64,000 nt of DNA from Fibrella aestuarina BUZ 2 (GTDB taxonomy: Bacteria > Bacteroidota > Bacteroidia > Cytophagales > Spirosomataceae): positions 3,879,038 through 3,943,037 of the forward strand of contig NC_020054.1 of the NCBI RefSeq assembly GCF_000331105.1. The letters are read 5' to 3'. The translations under genes were made by a program, and so were the position numbers. Within the stretch, counting starts at the first letter, position 1. Each line of letters begins with the position of its first letter. The notes under the pieces are model-generated. The model saw only the letters and a program-made list of their open reading frames with translations, was not told where the DNA came from and made no database searches. Positions 25,446-33,218 of this stretch are shown piece by piece.

Positions 25446-25877
25446 CTAGCTCACTAAAGCAGGGCTGAATTCGCGGATCCGATCGACGAACATTTGGGCC
25501 CGCCGCCGTGAAATCTTTACCTGTTGACCATCGGCCAATTCAAGCTCACCTTCTTTTTTTACGAAGAACTTACGAACAAAACCCAGGTTCACGATGCACG
25601 ATTTGTGAACGCGTACAAAGGCTTGGCCGTCGAGCAGTGTTTCGTATTCTTTAAGGGTCCGCGACACCAGCATTTTGGTGCCGTCTTTGAGGTAAAAATT
25701 GGTGTAGTTACCCGAACCTTCCAACCGTACAATTTCATCGACTGCTACCGTGCGTTTCCGGTCGAAAAAGGGAATGAGAAGCTTTTGGTTGTTGGCCGAG
25801 GGGGAATTTTTTTCCACAGTTTTGTGGAAGGGTAGCGACAGCGCATCGAAGAAAGATTCGGACGTCATGATTTTCAT
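25446..25877 (-). CDS. LytTR DNA-binding regulator without receiver domain (second of pair)
   Basis: A 143-residue regulator with one LytTR domain: LLIPFFDRKRTVAVDEIVRLEGSGNYTNFYL, then MLVSRTLKEYETLLDGQAFVRVHKSCIVNLGFVRKFFV, then ADGQQVKISRRRAQMFVDRI. It is clearly paralogous to the gene at 24721 (shared LEG-x-GNYT and VHKS-x-I-x-NL motifs). The N-terminal 30 residues are unstructured-looking and there is no receiver or sensor. A TAATTTTC box (25894-25901) lies just upstream, giving a predicted leader of about 10 nt. Targets are unknown. Confidence 0.88.
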   Translation of the reverse strand: MKIMTSESFFDALSLPFHKTVEKNSPSANNQKLLIPFFDRKRTVAVDEIVRLEGSGNYTNFYLKDGTKMLVSRTLKEYETLLDGQAFVRVHKSCIVNLGFVRKFFVKKEGELELADGQQVKISRRRAQMFVDRIREFSPALVS

Positions 25878-26031
25878 TCGGTTTGAGTGAGACGAAAATT
25901 AAAGGGTTGCCGTTGGTTATCAGGCTAGTTAGCTGCTCATTGCCGATGCAGATGAATGGGGAATGAGCAACCAGTTACCTATATACGTTTCAATAATTAA
26001 GCCCTAATTCGACGCAACGGGCAAAATGCCG

Positions 26032-26039
26032 TAGTTTTG
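26032..26039 (+). promoter_or_regulatory. -7 promoter box TAGTTTTG upstream of guaA
   Basis: Exact TAnnTTTG, 18 bp before ATG 26058. It predicts a very short leader (about 12 nt) and supports the ATG at 26058 over the in-frame codon at 26037. Confidence 0.45.
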
Positions 26040-26057
26040 TGCTTTGTAAAGCTGACC

Positions 26058-27590
26058 ATGGCTACCGAACAAATTCTGATTCTTGATTTCGGTTCGCAGT
26101 TTACCCAACTCATCGCCCGCCGGGTGCGCGAACTGAATGTGTACTGCGAAATTCATCCGTACAACAACATTCCTCCCATCTCGCCCGACGTCAAGGGCGT
26201 TATTCTGTCAGGCAGTCCCTGTTCCGTTCGGGACGCCGATTCACCCACGATTCATCTGGCTGCTTTTCGCCACCGGCTACCGCTCCTCGGCGTATGCTAC
26301 GGGGCCCAATTGCTGGCACACAGCAGCGGGGGCGAAGTGCAGCCCTCGGCTATTCGTGAATATGGCCGCGCCCGCCTAAATGCCGTTGAGGCTCAAAACC
26401 GGCTGTTGCAGGGAATCGATCTGCAATCGCAGGTGTGGATGTCGCATGGCGATACCATTACGCAACTGCCGGAGGCGTTCGACGTGATTGCCTCGACCGA
26501 TACGGTACGGGTAGCGGCCTTTCAGGCACAGGGTGAAGAAACCTACGGCATTCAGTTCCACCCCGAAGTGACGCACTCGCTACAGGGTAAACAACTGCTG
26601 AAAAACTTCGTAGTCGATATTTGCGGCTGTAGCCAGAACTGGACCGCCGACTCCTTCGTGGATACGACCGTGGCCGGCCTGAAAGAGAAGCTCGGCGACG
26701 ATAAAGTGGTGCTTGGGCTATCGGGCGGGGTTGACTCGTCGGTAGCGGCCATGCTGATTCACCGCGCCATTGGCAAGAACCTGTACTGTATATTCGTCGA
26801 CAATGGCCTGCTGCGCAAAGACGAGTTTGAAGGCGTCTTGGATAGCTACAAGACGCTGGGGCTAAATGTGAAGGGCGTCGACGCCAAAGAGCCGTTCTAC
26901 CACGCGCTGGCTGGCCTCACCGACCCGGAAGCCAAGCGGAAAGCCATTGGCAAGACCTTTATCGACGTATTTGATCAGGAAGCCCACCGGATTGAGGACG
27001 TTAGCTGGCTAGGACAAGGCACCATTTACCCCGACGTTATCGAGTCGGTGTCGGTGAAAGGGCCGTCGGCTACGATCAAATCGCACCACAATGTGGGCGG
27101 CCTGCCCGACTTCATGAAGTTGAAGGTTGTGGAGCCGCTGAATACGTTATTTAAAGACGAGGTTCGTGCCGTTGGGCGGTCAATGGGCCTGCCCGAGTTC
27201 ATTCTGGGGCGGCATCCGTTCCCCGGTCCCGGTTTGGCCATTCGTATTCTGGGCGATATTACCCCGGAGAAAGTACAGATTTTGCAGGAAGTGGACGCCC
27301 TGTTCATCGACGGGCTGCGCCGCGAAGGGCTCTATGATCAGGTCTGGCAGGCGGGTGCCATCCTGCTGCCCATTCAGAGCGTAGGCGTGATGGGCGACGA
27401 ACGTACCTACGAACGCGTGGTAGCGTTACGGGCCGTTACGAGCGTCGACGGGATGACCGCCGACTGGGCGCACCTGCCGTACACCTTCCTGGCCGACATC
27501 TCCAACGAGATCATCAACAAGGTGAAAGGCGTCAACCGCGTTGTCTACGATATTTCGAGCAAGCCACCCGCCACGATTGAGTGGGAATAG
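26058..27590 (+). CDS. guaA: GMP synthase (glutamine-hydrolysing)
   Basis: Converts XMP to GMP using glutamine ammonia and ATP, the last step of de novo guanylate synthesis. At 510 residues it is a normal two-domain GuaA. The class I amidotransferase domain has nucleophile Cys80 in GVCYGAQ and the His168/Glu170 pair in QFHPEVTHS. The PP-loop ATP pyrophosphatase domain starts with [10 protein letters not shown] at about 221-230. The C-terminal dimerisation domain ends [16 protein letters not shown], the invariant GuaA tail. The ATG at 26058 begins the conserved [13 protein letters not shown]. An intrinsic terminator follows. Confidence 0.98.
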   Translation: MATEQILILDFGSQFTQLIARRVRELNVYCEIHPYNNIPPISPDVKGVILSGSPCSVRDADSPTIHLAAFRHRLPLLGVCYGAQLLAHSSGGEVQPSAIREYGRARLNAVEAQNRLLQGIDLQSQVWMSHGDTITQLPEAFDVIASTDTVRVAAFQAQGEETYGIQFHPEVTHSLQGKQLLKNFVVDICGCSQNWTADSFVDTTVAGLKEKLGDDKVVLGLSGGVDSSVAAMLIHRAIGKNLYCIFVDNGLLRKDEFEGVLDSYKTLGLNVKGVDAKEPFYHALAGLTDPEAKRKAIGKTFIDVFDQEAHRIEDVSWLGQGTIYPDVIESVSVKGPSATIKSHHNVGGLPDFMKLKVVEPLNTLFKDEVRAVGRSMGLPEFILGRHPFPGPGLAIRILGDITPEKVQILQEVDALFIDGLRREGLYDQVWQAGAILLPIQSVGVMGDERTYERVVALRAVTSVDGMTADWAHLPYTFLADISNEIINKVKGVNRVVYDISSKPPATIEWE

Positions 27591-27608
27591 CTTTTCCTGA
27601 GCATACAG

Positions 27609-27639
27609 ACCCGCTGCGGCTAACCGTAGCGGGTTTTTT
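27609..27639 (+). terminator. Intrinsic terminator of guaA
   Basis: ACCCGCTGCGG pairs with CCGTAGCGGGT (one G-U) around a 4-nt loop and is followed by TTTTTT, 18 bp after the guaA stop. Confidence 0.85.
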
Positions 27640-27780
27640 GTGCCCGTTTGGCAACTCATTGGTGCCGCCGGGCCAACGCTGCCGAATCGAAGCGGTAACG
27701 TAGGCAGGTCGGTGGGCTATCGCCTGGCTAAACTGGTTCGTTCATTTTTTGTAACCGGCTGTTTGTGATGAACTTGCGCG

Positions 27781-27788
27781 TAATTTCG
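27781..27788 (+). promoter_or_regulatory. -7-like box TAATTTCG upstream of the DUF4440 gene
   Basis: One-mismatch version of TAnnTTTG located 21 bp before ATG 27810. The identical octamer precedes trpS (28330-28337), which supports both as promoter elements. Confidence 0.35.
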
Positions 27789-27809
27789 CCCACCTAAATC
27801 CTACCAATC

Positions 27810-28253
27810 ATGCACATCCGTCCTGCCGTTTTCTGCCTACTGGTATTTTTCTGCGCCACGTTATCAGTACTCGCTCAATCGCCTGAACGCGAACGCCTGA
27901 AGGCCCTGGATCAGCAACGATTTACGGCGCAGATAAACAAAGACAGCCTGGCGCTGAACGTGCTGCTGGCCAACGACCTGATCTACACCCATTCCAACGG
28001 CGTAGCCGAGACCAAAAGCCAGTACATCGGGGGAATTCTGAGTGGCAAATGGGACTACCGAGCCACGGAGGTGGAGTCGGCAACGGTGCGGCTCTTCGGG
28101 CCGACGGCAATTCTGACTGGTCGGGTACGTATAACCGTGGTGCTCGATGGCAAGCCAACGCCGCTGTACATGGCCTACACCGACGTATGGCATCGAACGG
28201 GTAAAAAACGCTGGCAGCTGGTATCATGGGCAGCGAGTCGGCTGGCTAACTGA
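27810..28253 (+). CDS. Exported DUF4440 / SnoaL-like (NTF2-fold) protein
   Basis: Periplasmic NTF2-fold protein of 147 residues. It has a signal peptide (VFCLLVFFCATLSVLAQ) and a mature domain of DUF4440 type: a helical opening ALDQQRFTAQINKDSLALNVLLANDLIYTHSNG, the KSQYIGGILSG turn, then beta strands YRATEVESATVRLFGPTAILTGRVRI and the C-terminal DVWHRTGKKRWQLVSWAAS. This family covers ketosteroid-isomerase-like pockets with many roles, so the ligand or reaction is unknown. It stands alone between guaA and trpS. Confidence 0.82.
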   Translation: MHIRPAVFCLLVFFCATLSVLAQSPERERLKALDQQRFTAQINKDSLALNVLLANDLIYTHSNGVAETKSQYIGGILSGKWDYRATEVESATVRLFGPTAILTGRVRITVVLDGKPTPLYMAYTDVWHRTGKKRWQLVSWAASRLAN

Positions 28254-28329
28254 GTGTACGGCGCGCAGCCTGCCAGCGTATGGATAGCCTGTCAGGCGTA
28301 TTAATCATCGTACATTGTCGGACGTCTAC

Positions 28330-28337
28330 TAATTTCG
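28330..28337 (+). promoter_or_regulatory. -7-like box TAATTTCG six bp before the trpS start codon
   Basis: The octamer ends six bp before ATG 28344. If it is the -7 element, transcription would begin at or within a base or two of the ATG, giving a leaderless trpS mRNA. Confidence 0.35.
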
Positions 28338-28343
28338 CGGCCT

Positions 28344-29327
28344 ATGGCACGTATTTTAACCGGGATTCAGAGCAGCGGTCGCCCGCATCTGGGTAACATT
28401 CTGGGGGCTATTCTGCCCGCAATCAACTTATCGAAAGAGGCTGGTAATGAGTCGTTTCTGTTCATTGCTGACCTTCATTCACTCACCACGCTGCGCGACG
28501 GCACTGCCCGCCGCGAGTATGTGCGGGCCATTGCGGCTACCTGGCTGGCGTTTGGCTATGATACGGTCAAGAACACACTATGGCGGCAGTCACGGGTGGT
28601 CGAGCACAGCGAATTGTACTGGTACCTCAACTGTTTTACACCGGTGCCCATGCTCGATAATGCCACGTCGTATAAAGACAAAGCAGACAAGCTGGGCAAA
28701 TCGGCGGTGAGTTCGGGCTTGTTTACGTACCCCGTGCTGCAGGCAGCGGATATTCTGCTCTACGACGCCAACCTGGTGCCGGTGGGGAAGGATCAGCGCC
28801 AACACCTCGAAATGACCCGCGATATTGCCTCGGCCGTCAACAACCAGTATGGGACAGAGGTGTTTGTGTTGCCCGAAGCGCGCATCGACGAGCGGATTAT
28901 GACCATTCCGGGCATCGACGGGGCCAAGATGAGCAAATCGTACAATAACTACATCGACATTTTTCAGCCCGCCAATGAGCTCTATAAGGTCGTAAAAAAG
29001 ATCAAATCGGATTCGACGCCGCTGGAGGAGCCGAAAAACCCCGATACCGATATCACGTTTCAGCTGTATGCGCTGATTGCGTCGGCTGAGCAGACGGCCG
29101 AGATGCGCCGTAACTACGAAGCGGGCGGTTATGGCTACGGCCACGCAAAAAAAGCGCTGTATGAATTGCTGGTTGAACGCTTTGCCACCGAACGCGAACG
29201 CTTTGCCGAACTGATGGCCGAGGGCAACGATGAGCTGGAACGCGAACTGACTGCCGGTGAGGAAAAAGCCCGCGCCGTAGCCAGCCAGACAATCCAGCGT
29301 GTGCGGGCTGTCATGGGCTTCAGTTAG
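28344..29327 (+). CDS. trpS: Tryptophanyl-tRNA synthetase
   Basis: Charges tRNA-Trp with tryptophan. A class I synthetase of 327 residues, the normal bacterial length. The HIGH-type motif is RPHLGNILGA (about residues 13-22) and the KMSKS loop is GAKMSKSYNNY (about 192-202). Other diagnostic blocks are FIADLHSLTTLRD, YPVLQAADILLYDANLVPVGKDQRQHLEMTRDIA and DTDITFQLYALIAS. The start ATG begins ARILTGIQSSGRPHLG, the family start. The upstream promoter box is so close to ATG that leaderless translation is possible. deoC follows 46 bp downstream. Confidence 0.98.
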   Translation: MARILTGIQSSGRPHLGNILGAILPAINLSKEAGNESFLFIADLHSLTTLRDGTARREYVRAIAATWLAFGYDTVKNTLWRQSRVVEHSELYWYLNCFTPVPMLDNATSYKDKADKLGKSAVSSGLFTYPVLQAADILLYDANLVPVGKDQRQHLEMTRDIASAVNNQYGTEVFVLPEARIDERIMTIPGIDGAKMSKSYNNYIDIFQPANELYKVVKKIKSDSTPLEEPKNPDTDITFQLYALIASAEQTAEMRRNYEAGGYGYGHAKKALYELLVERFATERERFAELMAEGNDELERELTAGEEKARAVASQTIQRVRAVMGFS

Positions 29328-29373
29328 ACGCCGATCCAGTACCGCTACTCAGGACGTAATCGCCAATAACCCT

Positions 29374-30147
29374 ATGCCTGCCAACACAACCTTACTGCGC
29401 GAGATCGCCAAGATGATCGACCACTCGCTGCTGCACCCTACGCTGACCGACGCCGAACTGCGCGACGGTTGCGCCGTTGCCCTGACATACGATGTGGCGT
29501 CGGTCTGCATTAAGCCCTATGCTGTGCCCCTGGCGGCCGAACTGCTGGCCGGGTCGGATGTGCTGGTCGGCACCGTCATTGGCTTCCCGGCGGGCAATTC
29601 AACCACCGCCGTAAAGGTCGCCGAAACCCTTCAGGCCTGTCGGGATGGGGCGGTCGAAATCGACATGGTCATCAATATCGGAAAAGCGCTGGGTGGCGAC
29701 TGGGACTACGTAAAGGCGGAAATTGCGGCCGTGTACGCTGCCTGCCGGGCCAACGGGGCCATTCTGAAGGTGATCTTCGAGAACGATTACCTGATCCGTC
29801 ATGACCTGATCGCCAAACTCACCCAACTCTGCTCGGACGTAGGCGTGGAGTTCGTAAAAACCTCCACGGGCTATGGGTTTGTCAAAGGCCCGGATGGCAC
29901 GTACAGCTACGAAGGGGCTACCTTGCCCCACCTGCGGGTGATGCTCGACAACGCTGGCCCGGGCGTTCAGGTTAAAGCGGCCGGGGGCGTTCGTACGCTC
30001 GATGGGCTGCTGGAAGTGAAGGCAATGGGGGTGGCCCGGCTGGGTGCATCGGCCACCGCCGCCATTATGGAGGAGGCCTACCGACGTTTCGGCGCGGTGT
30101 CGCCCGACGAGCCACTGGAAAACATACCCGAAGGAAAAGGGTACTAG
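29374..30147 (+). CDS. deoC: Deoxyribose-phosphate aldolase
   Basis: Cleaves 2-deoxyribose 5-phosphate to glyceraldehyde 3-phosphate and acetaldehyde in deoxynucleoside breakdown. From ATG 29374 it has 257 residues. The catalytic set is complete: Asp97 (EIDMVINIGKAL), Schiff-base Lys162 (EFVKTSTGYG) and Lys201 (QVKAAGGVR). The N-terminal IDHSLLHPTLTD and CIKPYAVPLA also match DeoC. The in-frame codon at 29299 overlaps trpS and adds 25 unmatched residues, so it is rejected. No other deo gene is nearby. The product acetaldehyde could in principle feed the aldehyde dehydrogenase at 3240, though the genes are far apart. Confidence 0.95.
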   Translation: MPANTTLLREIAKMIDHSLLHPTLTDAELRDGCAVALTYDVASVCIKPYAVPLAAELLAGSDVLVGTVIGFPAGNSTTAVKVAETLQACRDGAVEIDMVINIGKALGGDWDYVKAEIAAVYAACRANGAILKVIFENDYLIRHDLIAKLTQLCSDVGVEFVKTSTGYGFVKGPDGTYSYEGATLPHLRVMLDNAGPGVQVKAAGGVRTLDGLLEVKAMGVARLGASATAAIMEEAYRRFGAVSPDEPLENIPEGKGY

Positions 30148-30174
30148 CCTGCGCGATTGGCTGGTGAACTGGTT

Positions 30175-30182
30175 TAGTTTTG
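30175..30182 (+). promoter_or_regulatory. -7 promoter box TAGTTTTG upstream of isomerase gene
   Basis: Exact TAnnTTTG, identical to the octamer before guaA, 24 bp before ATG 30207. It suggests that the isomerase and NMT1-like genes can be transcribed separately from deoC. Confidence 0.4.
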
Positions 30183-30206
30183 CGGCGCACTACTTGTCTG
30201 TATCCT

Positions 30207-31118
30207 ATGCTCGACCTTGGCTTTGTTTCCGCGATACTGGCGGATAATGACCTGAACTCAACCCTGAAATTCGCTTCTGAACACGGCTTCAAGTGCGTGG
30301 AAGTGATGTGCTGGCCCACCGGCAACGCCGACGCCCGCCGGTATGCCGGGGTAACGCACATCGACGTCGATAACCTGGACGTGGCTCATATTCAGGGGCT
30401 TTGCCAGCAATATGGTGTTTACATCTCCGGCCTAGGCTATTACCCTAACCCGCTCGCCCCCGACGCCGAGCAGGCGGCTTTTTACCGGGAGCACATCAAA
30501 AAGATCATTCGGGCCGCGGCTAAACTGGACGTACCCGTGGTTAACACGTTCATTGGCCGACATCCGTCGCTCAATGTTCGGGACAACCTCAAACTGGTAG
30601 CGGAGCATTGGCCGGCCCTTGTGCGGGAAGCCGAAGAAAACAACGTGAAAATCGGCATCGAAAATTGCCCCATGTGGTTTACGGACGACGAGTGGCCCGG
30701 TGGCAAAAACCTGATGACGACGCCCGCCATCTGGGACCAGGTGTTCGAGATACTGCCTTCGCGCGTGCTGGGTCTCAACTACGACCCCAGCCACGCCATC
30801 TGGCAGATGATGGACGAGGTGAAGCCCATTTACGCGTACCGCGACCGGCTACATCATATTCACCTCAAAGACGTGAAGCTGTACCGCGACCGCCTCGATA
30901 GGGTCGGGATCATGGCCAATCCGCTCGACTACCACTCGCCCAAACTCCCCGGCCTCGGCGACGTGCGCTGGCGGGACTTTTTTGCGGCCTTGACGGACGT
31001 GCGCTATCGTGGCCCCGTCTGCATCGAGGTAGAAGACAAAGCCTACGAAGGTAGCCCCGACGACGTGCGGGCCGCCATCCTGACCGCCCGGAACTACCTG
31101 CGTCAATTTCTGGCGTAA
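30207..31118 (+). CDS. Sugar phosphate isomerase/epimerase (AP endonuclease family 2 TIM barrel)
   Basis: Cytoplasmic xylose-isomerase-like TIM barrel of 303 residues. Metal ligands typical of the family are visible: Glu in KIGIENCPM, His in YDPSHAIWQ, His in HHIHLKDVKLY and the closing Glu in GPVCIEVEDKAY. EHGFKCVEVMCWPTGNADARR and NTFIGRHPSLNVRDNL resemble the IolE/inosose dehydratase-like branch annotated simply as sugar phosphate isomerase/epimerase. The substrate is unknown. I used ATG 30207; the frame is open to 30180. It follows deoC by 59 bp and precedes the NMT1-like gene by 34 bp on the same strand, suggesting a shared pathway with the latter. Confidence 0.9.
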   Translation: MLDLGFVSAILADNDLNSTLKFASEHGFKCVEVMCWPTGNADARRYAGVTHIDVDNLDVAHIQGLCQQYGVYISGLGYYPNPLAPDAEQAAFYREHIKKIIRAAAKLDVPVVNTFIGRHPSLNVRDNLKLVAEHWPALVREAEENNVKIGIENCPMWFTDDEWPGGKNLMTTPAIWDQVFEILPSRVLGLNYDPSHAIWQMMDEVKPIYAYRDRLHHIHLKDVKLYRDRLDRVGIMANPLDYHSPKLPGLGDVRWRDFFAALTDVRYRGPVCIEVEDKAYEGSPDDVRAAILTARNYLRQFLA

Positions 31119-31152
31119 ACCAAATCAACAATCAACTCAACGGTAATCAATT

Positions 31153-32061
31153 ATGGACAACGTACGCGTAGCCCTCGACTGGACGCCCAATACGAATCAT
31201 ACTGGCTTCTACGTAGCGGCTGAACTAGGCTATTATGCCGACAATGGCCTCAATGTGACGCTGTTGACGCCCGAACAGGACGATTACCTGATTACCCCGG
31301 CCAAAAAGCTGGAGCTGGGGCAGGCCGATGTGGCACTGGCTCCCTTCGAGAGCGTCATCAGCCTGAATACCAAAGCCACTCCGTTGCGGGTCGTGGCCAT
31401 TGCGGCCTTGCTGCGTGAAGACATCAGCGCGATTGTAGCCCTGTCGACCAACACGATCAAACGCCCGAAGGAACTCGATGGGCGAATCTATGCCTCCTAC
31501 AAAGCCCGGTACGAAGATGCCATCGTGAAGCAGATGATCAGTAACGACGGCGGGCGGGGCGATCTGACCATCACGTACCCCGATAAGCTCGGTATCTGGA
31601 ACACCTTGCTGACTGGCAGCGCCGATGCCACTTGGATTTTCGACAACTGGGAGGGTGTAGAAGCCGAGGCGCAGGGCATTGGTCTGACCAAATTCCGCCT
31701 CGCCGATTACGGCATTCCCTACGGCTATTCGCCGGTGCTGTTCACCACGCGCGAGCAGATCGATACCAACGCCGACACCTACCGGCGCTTCCTGAGCGCC
31801 ACCCAAAAAGGATTCCTATACGCCGCCAGCAACGTACCTGAGAGCGTTGCACTACTCGCCCCTCACGTACCTGAGCGCGATCGCACCGCCATTGATCTGG
31901 TAAAAAGTCAGGCGTATACGGCGGCCTATTATGGCGACGAAACGAACTGGGGTCAGATGGACGCAGGCCGCGTCAGGGAGTTTGTCGACTGGCTACGGCA
32001 GCACGGGCTGGAAACGCAATCACTCGACATAACTAGCCTGTTTACCAACGAATTATTGTAG
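31153..32061 (+). CDS. NMT1/THI5-like substrate-binding-fold protein without signal peptide
   Basis: A 302-residue protein of the NMT1/THI5-like (ABC substrate-binding) fold: VRVALDWTPNTNHTGFYVAAELGYYADNGLNVTLL, ELGQADVALAPFESVIS, ELDGRIYASYKARYEDAIVKQMI, WIFDNWEGVEAEAQ and GYSPVLFTTREQID. Unlike periplasmic ThiY-type binders it has no signal peptide or lipobox, and no permease or ATPase gene is near. It also lacks the yeast Thi5 active-site Lys and His (the aligned segment reads LAPFES) and its CCCFC motif, so HMP-P synthase activity is unlikely. A cytoplasmic ligand-binding or enzymatic role is inferred. It lies 34 bp after the isomerase gene. Confidence 0.85.
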   Translation: MDNVRVALDWTPNTNHTGFYVAAELGYYADNGLNVTLLTPEQDDYLITPAKKLELGQADVALAPFESVISLNTKATPLRVVAIAALLREDISAIVALSTNTIKRPKELDGRIYASYKARYEDAIVKQMISNDGGRGDLTITYPDKLGIWNTLLTGSADATWIFDNWEGVEAEAQGIGLTKFRLADYGIPYGYSPVLFTTREQIDTNADTYRRFLSATQKGFLYAASNVPESVALLAPHVPERDRTAIDLVKSQAYTAAYYGDETNWGQMDAGRVREFVDWLRQHGLETQSLDITSLFTNELL

Positions 32062-32067
32062 AAAAAG

Positions 32068-33099
32068 CTAGCGCCCGACACGCACCAGCAGGGAAAGGTG
32101 TCCCCACTGATCGACCAGCGCGCCAACGAATTCGGCGGTGCGGAGGTGCTGAATAAAGGCGAGTTGCACGGTCTGGCTGCCAATCACGCCGCCCACATCC
32201 AGCTGTCCCAGAAAATGCTGCAGTTCGACGGCGGGCAGGGCGTAGTAGTTGGTAGCCCCGTTCAGCCAGCCGCCCTGCATCAGCGCGTTGTCGAGTACCG
32301 CCCGGAAACCCACCCGAACAAACGCGTAGCACTGAAACCGGCGCGACGAGATGGACCCAGCATCATACAACCCCGTTGGGTGCTGAAAATAATCATTGGC
32401 CAACCCGATTCGTAGCGTACCGCCCATACCCGCGGCATTCGTTAAGGTGCCGACCGTACCTTCCACGTCGGTGATGATGTCGAACACTGGCGAAAAGCGC
32501 GGAATGCTGCGGCCTTCGTAGCGTACCGAATAGCTGATCATCGGGTCGTTTTTGATCTGCGCCCCCCAACCCACGGGCACGGGCTGGCCCAGCAGCGTGT
32601 GGATGCCTTCCTGCAACTCGGCCGCGCCCGAAGTCGGGCCAATTAGACCGAGCGTCAGTGCCGAACTCAGCCGCCGCCCGCCGGTCGGGTCAGTGGTGGT
32701 GAGGCCCCACGACAGGTAGAGATACCCGGCATAGGGGCGGTCGTTGGGGTAGAGGGGCCGCCGTACCGTCTTGGTGTCGCGCGGGGTGTAGATTTCCTGC
32801 CCAATCGACAACGAATAGAGCGGTATATACGACCGATCACCTTTGGCCGACAGCCGGGGCAGCGCCCGTTGAGTTGGCCATTTTTTCCAGTAGTTGCTCA
32901 GGTGCGAAACCCGGACGCCATTGCTGTAGTACCGGTCGGAAACACTGCGCTGATGCACCTGAAAAGCGTCATTTTCCCAATCGAGCTGGACAAAAGCACC
33001 CACCGGCCGGGCTACATGGGGCGGGGCGATTGTAGCGCTATCTTGTGAAAACGTAGCGAAAAAGCGGAAAAGCAATAAACTAGTAAGGAAAAAGCGCAT
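32068..33099 (-). CDS. Lipid A deacylase LpxR family outer-membrane protein
   Basis: Outer-membrane beta-barrel of the LpxR/DUF2219 family, which in enteric bacteria removes the 3'-acyloxyacyl group from lipid A. It has a signal peptide (RFFLTSLLLFRFFATFSQ) and the hallmark opening FVQLDWENDAF followed by SDRYYSNGVRVSHLS, which carries the conserved Asn-Asp and Tyr/Ser residues. Further landmarks are YSLSIGQEIYTPRDT, RPYAGYLYLSWGLTT, the GLIGPTSGAAELQEGIHTLLG segment and GWGAQIKNDPMISYSVRYEGR. Length (343) fits. It is convergent with the NMT1-like gene, with only 6 bp between stops. Activity on Bacteroidota lipid A is untested. Confidence 0.88.
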   Translation of the reverse strand: MRFFLTSLLLFRFFATFSQDSATIAPPHVARPVGAFVQLDWENDAFQVHQRSVSDRYYSNGVRVSHLSNYWKKWPTQRALPRLSAKGDRSYIPLYSLSIGQEIYTPRDTKTVRRPLYPNDRPYAGYLYLSWGLTTTDPTGGRRLSSALTLGLIGPTSGAAELQEGIHTLLGQPVPVGWGAQIKNDPMISYSVRYEGRSIPRFSPVFDIITDVEGTVGTLTNAAGMGGTLRIGLANDYFQHPTGLYDAGSISSRRFQCYAFVRVGFRAVLDNALMQGGWLNGATNYYALPAVELQHFLGQLDVGGVIGSQTVQLAFIQHLRTAEFVGALVDQWGHLSLLVRVGR

Positions 33100-33127
33100 G
33101 GAATGTTGGTCGCAGTCGGTCGTGCAG

Positions 33128-33135
33128 CAAAGGTA
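33128..33135 (-). promoter_or_regulatory. -7 promoter box TACCTTTG upstream of lpxR-like gene
   Basis: Exact TAnnTTTG on the minus strand, 28 bp before the start codon; predicted leader about 22 nt. Confidence 0.4.
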
Positions 33136-33218
33136 AACTGGCGTGCCTAGCCCGCACCATCATATGTCAACTAGGTGGGCAGGCGTCGTTCTGTCACCCA
33201 CCCATGTAGCCACCGCGA

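Noticed and set aside
31153..32061. HMP-P synthase (THI5) or thiamine-pyrimidine ABC binding protein as a firm name
   Set aside because: The aligned active-site Lys/His and CCCFC motif of Thi5 are missing, and there is no signal peptide, permease or ATPase to support a transporter. Only the fold is named.
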